DNA of 64,000 nt from G963674835 sp963674835 (lineage in GTDB: Bacteria; Planctomycetota; Planctomycetia; Pirellulales; Thermoguttaceae): contig CAXXKC010000002.1 of the NCBI GenBank assembly GCA_963674835.2, forward strand, positions 620,001 to 684,000, read 5' to 3'. Positions within the stretch are counted from its first letter, which is position 1; every line of letters begins with the position of its first letter. The notes beneath the pieces are model-generated. The model did no database searches, was not told the DNA's origin, and saw only the letters and a list, made by a program, of their open reading frames with translations. The translations under genes were made by a program, and so were the position numbers. Of this stretch, positions 25,652 through 35,729 are shown piece after piece.

Positions 25652-26887
25652 GTGAGCACAGTTCGACCTCTCTTCCTATCGACCTACCCGCCGGAAGCGT
25701 GTGGACTGGCAACGTTCACCCGTGACTCGGCCGACGCCGTGGACCTGGCGGCATCTGAGCCGGTGTCGTCGGTGGCGGCCATCCAGAAAACGCGTGACCT
25801 TCGATACGACGACCCCCGCGTGGTCCACATGATCGACAACAGCCGCCCGGCCGCCTACCGTTTGGCCGCGGAGGCGGCCAACAATGGTCCGTACGACGTG
25901 GTGAGCTTGCAGCACGAGTTTGGTCTCTACCCCGGCGACTGGGGCAATCGCGTGTTGGACTTTGTACGTGCCTGTCGCAAGCCCATCGTTACGACATTCC
26001 ACACGCTGTTGACCCAACCGGATCCACTGCCACGGCGCTTGATTCAGAACCTGGCGGCCTGTAGCCAGGGCATCGTGGTCATGACGGAAGTTGCCGCGCG
26101 GCTGCTGGCGAGCGTCTACGGGGTCTCCGGAGCGAATGTCCACGTCATTCCTCATGGAGTACCTGAGGTCCCCTATCAGCGCGACGCCACGCATAAGGCT
26201 CGGCTGGGACTCGTGGGACGGCGGGTCATCTGCACCTTCGGGCTCATCAGTCGCGGCAAAGGGCTGGAATTCATGATTCAAGCCATGCCCCAAATCGTCG
26301 CCGCCTTTCCCGAGGTGATCTACCTGATCGTGGGCGCCACGCACCCGCAGGTCAAACGACAGGAAGGCGAGGCTTATCGAGAGAGCCTGGTCAAGATGAC
26401 CCGGGAACTGGGTGTCGAGGCGAATGTGCGTTTTGTAAACAAGTACCTCAGCCTCGGCGAGTTGCTGTGGCACTTGCAGGCCTGTGACGTTTATGTCACC
26501 CCCTACCCGGGAAAGGACCAGATTGCCAGCGGCACCTTGGCGTATGCCCTCGCAGCCGGTGGTGCCGTGGTCAGTACCCCGTACCTGTATGCCGAAGAAG
26601 TCCTGGCCGACGGGCGCGGGCTGTTGGTGCCTTTTGGCCAAAGCAATGCCATGGCGGATGCCACGCTGCGATTTCTGAGCGATACCGCGTTCCAGGTTGA
26701 AACTCGGCGTAGAGCATACCAGTACGCAACGCCCATGTTCTGGCCGAATGTGGGCCGGCAGTATTTGGAGTATTTCGACCAGGTTGGGTCGGAAAACCAA
26801 ATAAGTCCGCAGTGGCCTGATCGCAAGGCGTTTCCAGCGCCGAGCGATCGGCGCATATCCAGTGAACCTGCAACGGGAGGCCGATAA
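25652..26887 (+). CDS. GT4-family glycosyltransferase
   Basis: 411 aa. I chose GTG 25652 (GGAGG 6 nt upstream) over ATG 25610, which has its purine run too close. Two Rossmann domains: STYPPEACGLATFTRD and QHEFGLYPGDWGNRV in the first; FGLISRGKGLEFMIQAMPQI and the nucleotide-sugar region CDVYVTPYPGKDQIASGTLA in the second. Retaining GT4 enzymes move sugars from nucleotide or lipid donors. The stop overlaps the next ATG by one base. Neighbouring GH130 genes suggest mannoside metabolism, but donor and acceptor are unknown. Confidence 0.88.
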   Translation: MSTVRPLFLSTYPPEACGLATFTRDSADAVDLAASEPVSSVAAIQKTRDLRYDDPRVVHMIDNSRPAAYRLAAEAANNGPYDVVSLQHEFGLYPGDWGNRVLDFVRACRKPIVTTFHTLLTQPDPLPRRLIQNLAACSQGIVVMTEVAARLLASVYGVSGANVHVIPHGVPEVPYQRDATHKARLGLVGRRVICTFGLISRGKGLEFMIQAMPQIVAAFPEVIYLIVGATHPQVKRQEGEAYRESLVKMTRELGVEANVRFVNKYLSLGELLWHLQACDVYVTPYPGKDQIASGTLAYALAAGGAVVSTPYLYAEEVLADGRGLLVPFGQSNAMADATLRFLSDTAFQVETRRRAYQYATPMFWPNVGRQYLEYFDQVGSENQISPQWPDRKAFPAPSDRRISSEPATGGR

Positions 26888-27993
26888 TGTGCGTCCGTCA
26901 CCAAATCGCCTTGAACCACCTGGACCGCATGACGGACTCCACCGGGTTGATCCAACATGCCATCTACAGCATCCCGCGGCGCGAGAGCGGCTACACGACC
27001 GACGACAACGCCCGGGCGTTGCGACTCTCGACTCGCCTCTGGGAGCAACAGCCCGGCGAGCGCATGCTCGGCCGGGTAACCACCTATCTGAGTTTCCTGG
27101 AGCATGCCCGTTGCCCTGTTCGCGGGTTTCACAACTTCTTGAGTTATCAACGCGACTGGTTGGATGCCGAAGGCACGGGCGATAGCCAGGGCCAAGCGGT
27201 TCGTGCTCTGGCCGAGGTGCTTGGCAGTCATTTGCCCGAAGGATACCGCGCGTTGGCACGCGAGTTGATCAACGCGGTCACGCCTGCGATGGCCGATCTG
27301 CGGAGTCTGCGGGCACAGGCATACGTGATCTTGGCGTGGGGGCATCTGGCAACATCCGGAGTGAAGGAACTTGAGTCCGTCCAAAACGTCGCCTGGTCCG
27401 CGGCGCAGCGCCTGGTGGAATGCTACCGCCGTTCCCAACGGCCGGATTGGCCCTGGTTCGAGTCGCGCATGACGTATGCAAACGCGGTGTTGCCCCACGC
27501 CCTGTTCATTGCCGCTCGCTGCTGGCCAGAGGAGGGTTTTTTTGAAGTGGCGGAAGCATCGTTTGACTTTTTGGACGGCGAGACCACCGTCGAAGACGTC
27601 TTCTGGCCGGTCGGAAACAGCGATTGGTACTCTCGTGGAGAAGACAAATCGTTGTACGATCAGCAGCCGGTGGAGGCCGTCACCATGGCCGACGCTGCGC
27701 TGGCCGGATTCGCGATTGTGGGCGATGAGAAATACCGGGCTGCGTTCCGTCGCGCACACAGTTGGTTTCACGGCCAGAACAGCCTGCACCAGCCGCTGGT
27801 CGACATCCAATGCGGCGCCTGCTGCGACGGTCTGCAACCAACGGGCGTGAATCGGAACCAGGGAGCGGAATCGACGCTAGCCTATTTGTGGACAGAATTG
27901 AAAAACGAGGACGACTCAACATGCGTCGAGAATCAAGAGCCCCGAATCAGTACGCGGAGTTGTTCCATCGCCACGGCGACAACCCCATCCTGA
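26887..27993 (+). CDS. predicted (alpha/alpha)6-barrel protein linked to GT4/GH130
   Basis: 368 aa. GGGAGG lies 6 nt before the ATG, which overlaps the GT stop. All-helical with aromatic-rich motifs: ESGYTTDDNARALRLSTRLW, FHNFLSYQRDW, DWPWFESRMTYANAVLPHAL, PVGNSDWYSRGEDKSLYDQQ, PVEAVTMADAAL. Conserved Asp, Glu and Trp in the loops suggest a glycosidase-like barrel. Proteins of this type are found with, or fused to, GT4 enzymes. The reaction is unknown. Its last 73 nt overlap the next gene in another frame. Confidence 0.7.
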   Translation: MCVRHQIALNHLDRMTDSTGLIQHAIYSIPRRESGYTTDDNARALRLSTRLWEQQPGERMLGRVTTYLSFLEHARCPVRGFHNFLSYQRDWLDAEGTGDSQGQAVRALAEVLGSHLPEGYRALARELINAVTPAMADLRSLRAQAYVILAWGHLATSGVKELESVQNVAWSAAQRLVECYRRSQRPDWPWFESRMTYANAVLPHALFIAARCWPEEGFFEVAEASFDFLDGETTVEDVFWPVGNSDWYSRGEDKSLYDQQPVEAVTMADAALAGFAIVGDEKYRAAFRRAHSWFHGQNSLHQPLVDIQCGACCDGLQPTGVNRNQGAESTLAYLWTELKNEDDSTCVENQEPRISTRSCSIATATTPS

Positions 27994-28892
27994 CATCGCG
28001 AGATTGGCCGTATCCGGCCCACACGGTCTTCAATGCCGGTGCGTGTCCGTTGGGCGAGGACACGGTTCTGCTTGCCCGCGTTGAGGACCGCCGCGGACAC
28101 TCGCATCTGACTGTAGCCCGGAGCAACGACGGCGTGTCGAACTGGCAAATCGACTCGAAGCCCAGTTTCGCGCCCGATCCGGCAGACCGCTCGGAAGAAG
28201 CATGGGGCGTGGAAGACGCTCGCCTGACCTGGGTTGAGGACCGCGGCCATTGGGTCATCGCCTATACTGCCTACTCACCCAACGGACCGCTGGTGTCCTT
28301 GGCGGAGACGAAAGACTTTGTTTCTTTCTTCCGGCTCGGTCCGGCCATGCCCCCGGAGGACAAGGACGCGGCCGTCTTTCCCCGCCGGTTCGGAAACCGG
28401 TACGCGATGCTCCATCGCCCGGTCTCTGCCGGGAGTTCGGGGGCGCACATCTGGCTCTCTTTCTCACCCGACCTGAAGCATTGGGGAGATCATCATGTGC
28501 TCTTCCACGCCAGGCGCGGCGCATGGTGGGACGCCAACAAGATTGGCCTTGGTCCGCCTCCCCTGGAAACAGCCGAGGGCTGGCTGATTCTCTACCACGG
28601 TGTGCGAGTAACGGCGGGTGGGTGTTTGTATCGACTTGGACTGGCTTTGCTCGACCTGGAGGATCCTTGCCGCGTTCTTCGGCGGAGCGACGAATGGGTT
28701 TTCGCGCCCGAGTTGCCCTACGAGCGTCAGGGGGACGTCAATGGCGTCGTGTTTCCGTGCGGCTGGATTCTGGACAAGCCCGCCGGTACCATCCGTCTCT
28801 ATTATGGCGCAGCCGACACGTGCCTGGCCCTTGCCACTGCCCAAGTCTCCGATCTGCTGAGCTATCTTGGAACGTGTCCTGCCCCCCAGTAG
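27921..28892 (+). CDS. GH130-family glycoside phosphorylase/hydrolase
   Basis: 323 aa from ATG 27921 (GAGG about 10 nt upstream), the usual GH130 length; longer starts lie inside the previous gene. Five-bladed propeller signature: NPILTSRDWP, FNAGACPLGEDTVLLARVED, the catalytic motif WGVEDARLTW (Asp as proton donor) and a conserved HARRGAWWDANKIGLGPPP. GH130 enzymes phosphorolyse or hydrolyse beta-mannosides; which one depends on phosphate-binding residues I cannot place with confidence. It overlaps the barrel gene by 73 nt, indicating a tight operon. Confidence 0.88.
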   Translation: MRRESRAPNQYAELFHRHGDNPILTSRDWPYPAHTVFNAGACPLGEDTVLLARVEDRRGHSHLTVARSNDGVSNWQIDSKPSFAPDPADRSEEAWGVEDARLTWVEDRGHWVIAYTAYSPNGPLVSLAETKDFVSFFRLGPAMPPEDKDAAVFPRRFGNRYAMLHRPVSAGSSGAHIWLSFSPDLKHWGDHHVLFHARRGAWWDANKIGLGPPPLETAEGWLILYHGVRVTAGGCLYRLGLALLDLEDPCRVLRRSDEWVFAPELPYERQGDVNGVVFPCGWILDKPAGTIRLYYGAADTCLALATAQVSDLLSYLGTCPAPQ

Positions 28893-28919
28893 GCAAACAT
28901 GTAGGAATGGCTCTGCTGG

Positions 28920-30440
28920 ATGAAGAATAACGATTGCAGCCGAAATCGACCTACGATGTCTCCAAAGAACAAATGCATAAGCCGCCGTGCCCCTTTGAAG
29001 GTCCAGCGTCTGCCAGTCACCCTCACCAGCGATATACGCCGCGTCATTGCCCGGTTCTTCGATCCCGGCGGGGAGTCGCGAATCCGCGGCATCGTCGAGC
29101 GCGTCGGAGGTCTGAGTGGTGGGCAGGTTGACCGACTGCTGGACGAGGTGCTTCTGAAGTTCCGCGGCCGCCACGGCAACATCGCCTCAGTGCTCGAGGA
29201 GAACTACTGCACGGCCATGGCGATGATCGGCATGTCGGACGACTTCTCGCACAATCGCCGCCTGCTGATCGGGGCCTACTTGACCGCGGAATATTCAATC
29301 GAATCGGCGGCGCTCTTCAATCCTTCGATCGTCCCACATCACAAGCAGCGCAATCTGCCAGCCGGCGCGGTGCGGTTCATCATGAGTCTCCGCGCCACGG
29401 GCGAAGGGCACGTGTCGTCGATCGTCTTCCGCACCGGTGTAATCACTTCCGATCACCGGATTCAAATCGACCCGCCCGGACGCCTAGCCCGACCCATCCG
29501 CGTTGTTCCGGACCAGCAATACGACAAGCCCCTGTTCCGACGCAAGCTCGACGACATCGGCGTCCCGGAGGAGATAATAGCTCTCGTAATGGACCGCCTC
29601 GCCGACTCGTTCACGGCAGCCCAACTCGAACACGCCGTCGTCGAGGCGCGGGATGCGGCACCCGAGAAGCTTCGCCTCGAGGCGTCACTCCAAGACATCC
29701 GTTGGCTGGCCCAATCGAACTATCAGTTGGAGCTTCCGCGAGATGCGGCGGCGTCGGAGGTGGTTATCTTTCCCCAGACCGACAATGAAAGCCACGGCAT
29801 TGAAGATCTGCGCATGGTTCGCTTCGTGGACGACGACGGCACAGTTACCTACTACGGCACCTGTACGGCCTTCGATGGCTACCGCGTGCTCCCGCAACTG
29901 ATTGAGACCCGCGACTTCCTCAGGGTCGGCGTGCACACGATCAACGGCGACTGTGCCCAGAACAAAGGCATGGCACTCTTCCCGCGGCGAATTGGTGGGC
30001 ATTATGTCATGTGCTCCCGTATCGACGGCGAGAATCTCTTCATCATGGTTTCCGACATCGTTCACTTCTGGGAGACTGCCGAGCTGCTCCGGCCGCCTCG
30101 CCATCCGTGGGAATTCGTCCAAATCGGCAACTGCGGCTCGCCCTTGGAAACCCCGGAAGGGTGGCTGCTGCTGACCCACGGTGTTGGGCCAATGCGCACG
30201 TATTGCATCGGCGCCATGTTGCTGGACCTCAACGACCCGCTCCGGGTGATCGGCTGTCTCGACGAGCCGTTGATCACGCCAACCGAAAAGGAACGCGACG
30301 GCTACGTGCCCAATGTGGCCTACTCCTGTGGGGCGATGATCCACAACGGGCGTCTCTACCTGCCGTTTGCCACGTCCGACATGATCACCCGCATCGCGAT
30401 GGTCTCGCTCGATTCCCTGCTGAACCGACTCATCAACTAA
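28920..30440 (+). CDS. GH130-family enzyme with extra N-terminal domain
   Basis: 506 aa. The C-terminal 300 residues are GH130: FPQTDNESHGIEDLRMVRFV (catalytic-Asp motif), TYYGTCTAFDGYRVLPQLIE, RRIGGHYVMCSR, GSPLETPEGWLLLTHGVGPM and RDGYVPNVAYSCGAM. The first 200 residues (VTLTSDIRRVIARFFDPGGE onward) are helical, a layout known from long GH130 proteins of the mannosyl-phosphorylase type. Two different GH130 genes side by side with a GT4 suggest coupled synthesis and recycling of a mannose-containing glycan. Confidence 0.87.
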   Translation: MKNNDCSRNRPTMSPKNKCISRRAPLKVQRLPVTLTSDIRRVIARFFDPGGESRIRGIVERVGGLSGGQVDRLLDEVLLKFRGRHGNIASVLEENYCTAMAMIGMSDDFSHNRRLLIGAYLTAEYSIESAALFNPSIVPHHKQRNLPAGAVRFIMSLRATGEGHVSSIVFRTGVITSDHRIQIDPPGRLARPIRVVPDQQYDKPLFRRKLDDIGVPEEIIALVMDRLADSFTAAQLEHAVVEARDAAPEKLRLEASLQDIRWLAQSNYQLELPRDAAASEVVIFPQTDNESHGIEDLRMVRFVDDDGTVTYYGTCTAFDGYRVLPQLIETRDFLRVGVHTINGDCAQNKGMALFPRRIGGHYVMCSRIDGENLFIMVSDIVHFWETAELLRPPRHPWEFVQIGNCGSPLETPEGWLLLTHGVGPMRTYCIGAMLLDLNDPLRVIGCLDEPLITPTEKERDGYVPNVAYSCGAMIHNGRLYLPFATSDMITRIAMVSLDSLLNRLIN

Positions 30441-30869
30441 CATGACGGTATGTCGCCCGGCCGTTTGACAATCGTTTCCCGCTTGCACGAGATAGCCATG
30501 GGCGAATCTTGTTGCTCGCGATCCTGGCTGGTTTTGTACGGCCATTCCGCAGACTCCAGTAGTGCTAGCGAAATCCCCCGCCAGAATCTGGGTGCTCCCC
30601 GATTGCGGAGTCGGCGATGTTCCGCTATCGTGAGGAAGCAACACTCCGTTGAAGAAGTCGGCCTCCAGACCACGCACGGGGTGGCAATTGCCTCAGCTTC
30701 TATTCGCTCAACGTTCGTCCGCATGGTGGCCGGCCCTTTGGGTGGGGACGTTTGTAAAAGCATGCCACCGCGGAAGCCGCTCGCCACGGCCGGTTTTCTT
30801 GCCGACGCTGCTGTCCAGTTGGCTAACCAATACCAACCCTGAACCGGTCTGTCGCATCGGAGAGTCTGC
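30441..30869 (+). other. intergenic region, nothing recognised
   Basis: 430 bp between the GH130 cluster and the signalling genes. Short open frames are present on both strands but none has a ribosome-binding site or family resemblance. Presumably holds the promoter of the CheB/CheR fusion gene. Confidence 0.45.
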
Positions 30870-33851
30870 GTGAAGAAATCCCGGAAGAAGTTCACCGTCT
30901 GGCGGCCCTCAGGTGAGTCCAACACCTGCTCGTCCGAAGAGATAGGACCGAGCCGCGATCGGGCCACCCCCTTAATCGTCGGCATGGGCGGTTCCGCGGG
31001 TGGATTGGAGGCATTCGAGCAGTTCTTCTCCAAGTTACCCTCGGACACCGGCCTGGCGTTCGTCCTGGTGCCCCACCTTGAGCCCACCCACAAGGGCATG
31101 ATGCCGGAGCTGCTTAGGCGCCACACCAAGATGGCAGTCGTCGAGGTGGAGGACGGCATGCTGGTTGAGCCCAATCGAGTCTACGTGATTCCTCCGAATG
31201 CCGACCTCGCCATCCTCCATGGAAAGCTCCAGGTGCTCGAACCCGCTGCGCCCCGGGGTCTGCGGATGCCGATCGATTTCTTCTTCCGGCAACTGGCGGC
31301 CGATCAGAAGGAAAGGGCCATCGGCATTCTTCTCTCGGGCATGGGAAGCGACGGCACGTTGGGCCTGAAGGCCATCAAAGAAGACTTCGGAATGGCCATG
31401 ACGCAGGACCCCGCCTCGGCCAAGTATGACGCAATGCCCCGCAGCGCCATTAACACCGGGCTAGTGGATTACGTGGCCCCCGCCGAAGAGCTCCCCGCCA
31501 AGCTGATCCAGTACGTCAACCACACCCCGCAGCCTCTCGACGACCATGATGTGGCGGAAGCAGAACCATCCACCGCACTTCAAAAGGTGTTCGTCCTGCT
31601 GCGCGCCCGCACCGGGAACGACTTTTCCTGCTACAAGAACAACACAATCAGCCGCCGGCTCGAACGGCGGATGAGCGTTCACCAGTTTGACAGCCTCCCG
31701 CGTTACGTTCGTTTTCTCCAAGAGAGCCCGCAGGAAGTCGATCTGCTCTACAAGGAACTGCTGATCGGCGTGACCAGCTTCTTCCGCGATCCGGGTCTGT
31801 TCGACTTTCTCCGGGAAAAGGCGATTCCCCGGTTGCTTCAGGACCGACCGAAGGACAGCCCCTTGCGGGTGTGGAATCCGGGTTGTTCGACCGGCGAAGA
31901 GACCTATTCGTTGGCCATCGTGCTCAAGGAGTGCCTGGAGGGCCTGCGACTCCAGGACAGCCCGACTATCCAGGTCTTTGCCACCGACATTGACAAAGAC
32001 GCGATCGAAAAAGCCCGCCAGGGGGTATTCGCCGCGAGCATCGCCTCGGACGTGCCTCCCGAGCGGCTGGCGCAGTCTTTTGTGCGCGAGGACGACCGCT
32101 ACCGCATCAGGAAAGAGATCCGCAACCTGGTGATCTTTGCGCCCCAGAACATCCTCGTCGATCCGCCATTTACGAAGCTGGACATCGTCTGTTGCCGAAA
32201 CCTCTTAATCTACGTCAATGTCGAGGCACAGAGTAAGCTCCTGCCGCTCCTGCACTATGCCCTGAATCCCGGCGGCCTTCTGATCCTGGGCACGGCCGAG
32301 AGCATCGGCGGGTTCAGCCGCCTGTTCTCGCCGCTGGACCAGAAGTGGAAGGTCTTTCAACGTACGGAAGTGAGCGAGCGAATCTTCGCCGAGCTGCCTG
32401 CCCGCGTGTCGCGCCGCGAGCGCGCCGTTGTACCTGTAGCAGACAAAGCCAAAGAACCGGTCATGGACATTTTCTACGCAGCCCAGCGGGCACTGTTGGA
32501 TTTGTACGGGCCTCCCTCCGTGGTGGTCACCGTGGAAGGCGACATTATCTACGTCAACGGACGAACCGGGAAGTACCTGGAGCCCTCGTCGGGAAAGGTC
32601 AACGTCAACGTCTTTGCGATGGCCCGCGAGGGGTTGCGCGAAGAGCTCGATATCGCCATCCACAACGCGGCGAGACAGAAGACTACCGTCACCACCAGCG
32701 GTGTGAGGGTGAAATCGAACGGCGGCTTCTCGACCATCACGCTCACGGTCAAGCCGCTTGCGGAGCCGGCTGATCTGCGGGGTATGTTGCTGGTCGTGTT
32801 CGAGGAAGTTGCGACCGGGCACTCCGAGGCGGCCGCGGAGAGGAGGCCGACGCCCGCCGGCACGGGCGAGCCTGCAACCGAATTGGAGGAAGAACTTCGT
32901 CGCACGCGCGAGCGACTCCAGAGCACCATCGAAGAAATGCAGGCTGCCCAAGAAGAGGTGCAGTCCGCCAATGAGGAGTTGCAGTCGAACAACGAGGAAT
33001 TGCAGAGCGCCAACGAAGAATTGACGAGTTCCAAGGAGGAGTTGCAATCCCTCAACGAAGAGATGCAGACGGTGAACGCTGAGTTGCAGGCGAAGATCGC
33101 GGAATTGTCGCAGTCCAATAGCGACATGAGGAATTTGCTCAACGGTACCGAGATCGCCACGATCTTTCTGGACGACCATCTCTGCGTCAAGCGGTTCACC
33201 GCCCAGGCGTCGCAGGTCGTCAACCTGATCGCCAGCGACGTGGGGCGGCCGATCAGCCACTTCGCAACGAATCTAAGGTACGACCGGCTTGTCCAGGACG
33301 CCAAGGAGGCGTTGGACACGCTGGTGCCCAAGGAAGTGCAAGTCCAGGCCAGCGACGGCCGCTGGTACAACATGCGAGTGTTGCCCTACCGGACTGCTGA
33401 CAACGTGATCGACGGGGTCGTGATGACGTTTGCCGATACGACCGTACTGAAGCAGACGGAAGCCCAGTTGCGGGAAGCTCGGGAGTTCGCCGAGAGCATC
33501 GTTGCCACGATCCGAGAACCCCTGTTGGTGCTGGATGGCGAGCTGCGGGTCATTTCTGCGAGCCGTTCGTTCTACGCGACGTTCAAGGTGGCCCCGGTCG
33601 AGGTCGAAGGCCGGCTCCTCTACGAGATCGGCCGACGACAATGGGACGTTCCCGAGTTGCGGCAACTCCTGGAGGACATCCTTCCCAAAAACACGCAGTT
33701 CGACAACTTCCGGGTGGAGCACGATTTCCCGGCCATCGGGCGCAAGACCCTTCTGCTCAATGCGAGGCGACTCACATCGAAAGAGTACCGCAAGAATCTT
33801 ATCTTGCTGGCGATGGAGGACATCACCCAATCGTCAGCAGTGGGACAATAA
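30870..33851 (+). CDS. CheB-CheR-coiled coil-PAS fusion protein
   Basis: 993 aa, GTG start. Residues about 35-215 are a CheB methylesterase without receiver domain: GMGGSAGG (Ser), LVPHLEPTHKG (His), GMGSDGT (Asp). Residues about 230-500 are CheR: NTISRRLERRM, WNPGCSTGEETYSLA for SAM binding, FATDIDKDAIEKARQGVF, CRNLLIY. A PAS-like segment follows, then a long coiled coil of EELQS/NEELQ repeats (about 670-745) and two PAS domains. It ends without a kinase domain, but a GTG kinase gene starts 15 bp later. Such fusions adapt non-flagellar signalling systems. Confidence 0.93.
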   Translation: MKKSRKKFTVWRPSGESNTCSSEEIGPSRDRATPLIVGMGGSAGGLEAFEQFFSKLPSDTGLAFVLVPHLEPTHKGMMPELLRRHTKMAVVEVEDGMLVEPNRVYVIPPNADLAILHGKLQVLEPAAPRGLRMPIDFFFRQLAADQKERAIGILLSGMGSDGTLGLKAIKEDFGMAMTQDPASAKYDAMPRSAINTGLVDYVAPAEELPAKLIQYVNHTPQPLDDHDVAEAEPSTALQKVFVLLRARTGNDFSCYKNNTISRRLERRMSVHQFDSLPRYVRFLQESPQEVDLLYKELLIGVTSFFRDPGLFDFLREKAIPRLLQDRPKDSPLRVWNPGCSTGEETYSLAIVLKECLEGLRLQDSPTIQVFATDIDKDAIEKARQGVFAASIASDVPPERLAQSFVREDDRYRIRKEIRNLVIFAPQNILVDPPFTKLDIVCCRNLLIYVNVEAQSKLLPLLHYALNPGGLLILGTAESIGGFSRLFSPLDQKWKVFQRTEVSERIFAELPARVSRRERAVVPVADKAKEPVMDIFYAAQRALLDLYGPPSVVVTVEGDIIYVNGRTGKYLEPSSGKVNVNVFAMAREGLREELDIAIHNAARQKTTVTTSGVRVKSNGGFSTITLTVKPLAEPADLRGMLLVVFEEVATGHSEAAAERRPTPAGTGEPATELEEELRRTRERLQSTIEEMQAAQEEVQSANEELQSNNEELQSANEELTSSKEELQSLNEEMQTVNAELQAKIAELSQSNSDMRNLLNGTEIATIFLDDHLCVKRFTAQASQVVNLIASDVGRPISHFATNLRYDRLVQDAKEALDTLVPKEVQVQASDGRWYNMRVLPYRTADNVIDGVVMTFADTTVLKQTEAQLREAREFAESIVATIREPLLVLDGELRVISASRSFYATFKVAPVEVEGRLLYEIGRRQWDVPELRQLLEDILPKNTQFDNFRVEHDFPAIGRKTLLLNARRLTSKEYRKNLILLAMEDITQSSAVGQ

Positions 33852-33866
33852 CTCGGGGATGACGCC

Positions 33867-35711
33867 GTGAATGAGAAACACGCGGTGGATTCGGGACCGC
33901 CCCAAGCGACGGACCTTCGCCGGGAGGCGGAGCAGCGATTACGCGGCAAGGAGGCCATCCCTGTCCACAGCATGGCCGAGGCGGACGTTCGCGCCCTGCT
34001 CCACGAATTGCAGGTCCACCAGATCGAACTGGAAATGCAGAATGAGGAGCTGCTCCGCACCCGGAAAGCAGCCGAGGAGGCATCGGAAAAGTACTACGAT
34101 CTATTCGATTTCGCCCCCGTTGGCTATTTCTTGTGGGATGCCCAGGGGCGGATTCTCGAGGTGAACCTGGCTGGGGCCACGCTATTGGGCCTGGACCGAA
34201 ATGCCGTGACCGAGAAGCGGTTCGGGCAATTCGTGACGATGGACGACCGCCCGGCGTTTGCCGATTTCTGCAAGCGTGTGCTGGCGGCCGATGCCCAGCA
34301 AACCTGCGAGGTCAAGGTTCTCAAGAACGGGCAGGCGGTCTACACGTTGGTCGAGGGCATCGCCACCCAAGATCGCCAGGGGCAAAAGAGACTTTGCCTC
34401 GCGGCGGTCGTTGACGTCACCCAGCAGAAGCACGCCGACGAGGCACTGACGCTCGCCAAGAGCATGGCTGAGCAGGCGAAGGCCAAAGCCGAGGCGGCCA
34501 ACCGTGCAAAGAGTGAGTTCCTGGCCAACATGAGCCACGAGATTCGCACGCCGATGACGGCGATCCTGGGGTTCACCGATCTGCTGGCGTCACCCAATCT
34601 GCTCTGCCGCGAACAACGAGAGTTCCTCGTGGGGATCCAAAGAAACGGGAGAGCACTGCTGGAGCTGATCGGCGACATCCTGGACCTGTCGCGCATCGAG
34701 GCCGACCGGTTGACACCGGAGATGGCGGATTGCACTCTCCAGCAGATTATCGACGATGTGCTGTCGGTGGTGCAGGTCCGAGCAGCAGAAAAGGGCCTAA
34801 GTCTGGAGGTGAGCCATGTCTCTCCACTTCCTGAGATCATCCGCACCGACCCTGCGTGCCTGCGTCAAGTCCTCACCAATTTGATTGGAAACGCAGTCAA
34901 GTTCACGGAACACGGCACGGTGCGCATGATTCTCCGCTGCATGCAGGCCCCCGGCCGCCCTGCGCGCATGCAGTTCGCCATTTCGGACACGGGCATCGGC
35001 ATTCCCGCCGACAAGATCGGTGAACTGTTTGAGCCATTCACGCAGGTCGATGGGTCTGCAAGCCGCCGCTATGGTGGTACCGGCCTCGGGTTGGCCATCT
35101 CCAGACGCTTGGCAAGGGCACTGGGCGGCGATGTGCAAGTCATCAGCCAGCTGGGCAAGGGTAGCACCTTCACCCTGACGATTGATGCGGGCTCTCCGAG
35201 GAACATGCGCGTGCGGCAATCGCCGCAGGTCCCATCGACCGCAGAGGAAGGACTCGCCTCGGACGAGCACGATGTGCCCCTACATGGCCGGGTACTCTTG
35301 GCAGAAGACGTCCCGGATCTCTTGGTCTTGTTTCGTCAAATCCTGGAGCAGATGAATCTGGAAGTGGAGACAGCCACGGACGGCAATCTGGCATGCGAAA
35401 TGGCTGAGAAGTCGCAGACCGAGGGCAGGCCCTACGATTTGATCCTGATGGACATTCAGATGCCGAAAACGAACGGCTACGAGGCCACTCGGCGGCTGCG
35501 CGAGCACGGATGGCAAGGGCCCATCGTAGCGCTGACCGCCTGCGTCATGGTTGGCGACCGCGAAAGATGCCTGCAAGTCGGCTGCAACGGCTACCTCGCC
35601 AAACCGATTACCGCGACGGGACTGCGGGATACCCTCGCGCGGTATTTGCGGCGAGGCGCTGCTGCGGGAGATCAACATTCGGGCGGGAAAGGTACAGCCT
35701 GTGTCAAATAG
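33867..35711 (+). CDS. hybrid sensor histidine kinase (PAS-HisKA-HATPase-receiver)
   Basis: 614 aa, GTG start 15 bp after the CheB/CheR gene. Order: helical N-terminus (VRALLHELQVHQIELEMQNE), PAS (about 75-190), HisKA with the phospho-His in ANMSHEIRTPMTAILGF (about 220), HATPase_c with N box LTNLIGNAVKF, FSDTGIGI-like ISDTGIGIPADKIGELF and GGTGLGLAIS, then a receiver domain with the phospho-Asp in YDLILMDIQMPKTNGYEA. No transmembrane segment, so a cytoplasmic sensor, probably reading the CheB/CheR partner. Its N-terminal 140 residues are nearly duplicated in the next gene. Confidence 0.93.
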   Translation: MNEKHAVDSGPPQATDLRREAEQRLRGKEAIPVHSMAEADVRALLHELQVHQIELEMQNEELLRTRKAAEEASEKYYDLFDFAPVGYFLWDAQGRILEVNLAGATLLGLDRNAVTEKRFGQFVTMDDRPAFADFCKRVLAADAQQTCEVKVLKNGQAVYTLVEGIATQDRQGQKRLCLAAVVDVTQQKHADEALTLAKSMAEQAKAKAEAANRAKSEFLANMSHEIRTPMTAILGFTDLLASPNLLCREQREFLVGIQRNGRALLELIGDILDLSRIEADRLTPEMADCTLQQIIDDVLSVVQVRAAEKGLSLEVSHVSPLPEIIRTDPACLRQVLTNLIGNAVKFTEHGTVRMILRCMQAPGRPARMQFAISDTGIGIPADKIGELFEPFTQVDGSASRRYGGTGLGLAISRRLARALGGDVQVISQLGKGSTFTLTIDAGSPRNMRVRQSPQVPSTAEEGLASDEHDVPLHGRVLLAEDVPDLLVLFRQILEQMNLEVETATDGNLACEMAEKSQTEGRPYDLILMDIQMPKTNGYEATRRLREHGWQGPIVALTACVMVGDRERCLQVGCNGYLAKPITATGLRDTLARYLRRGAAAGDQHSGGKGTACVK

Positions 35712-35729
35712 GCGCCCCGGGGTAACGCC

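Noticed and set aside
25676..27259. 527-codon and 444-codon minus-strand frames over the glycosyltransferase and barrel genes
   Set aside because: Antisense shadows without any family motif; the + strand genes have ribosome-binding sites and overlapping starts and stops.
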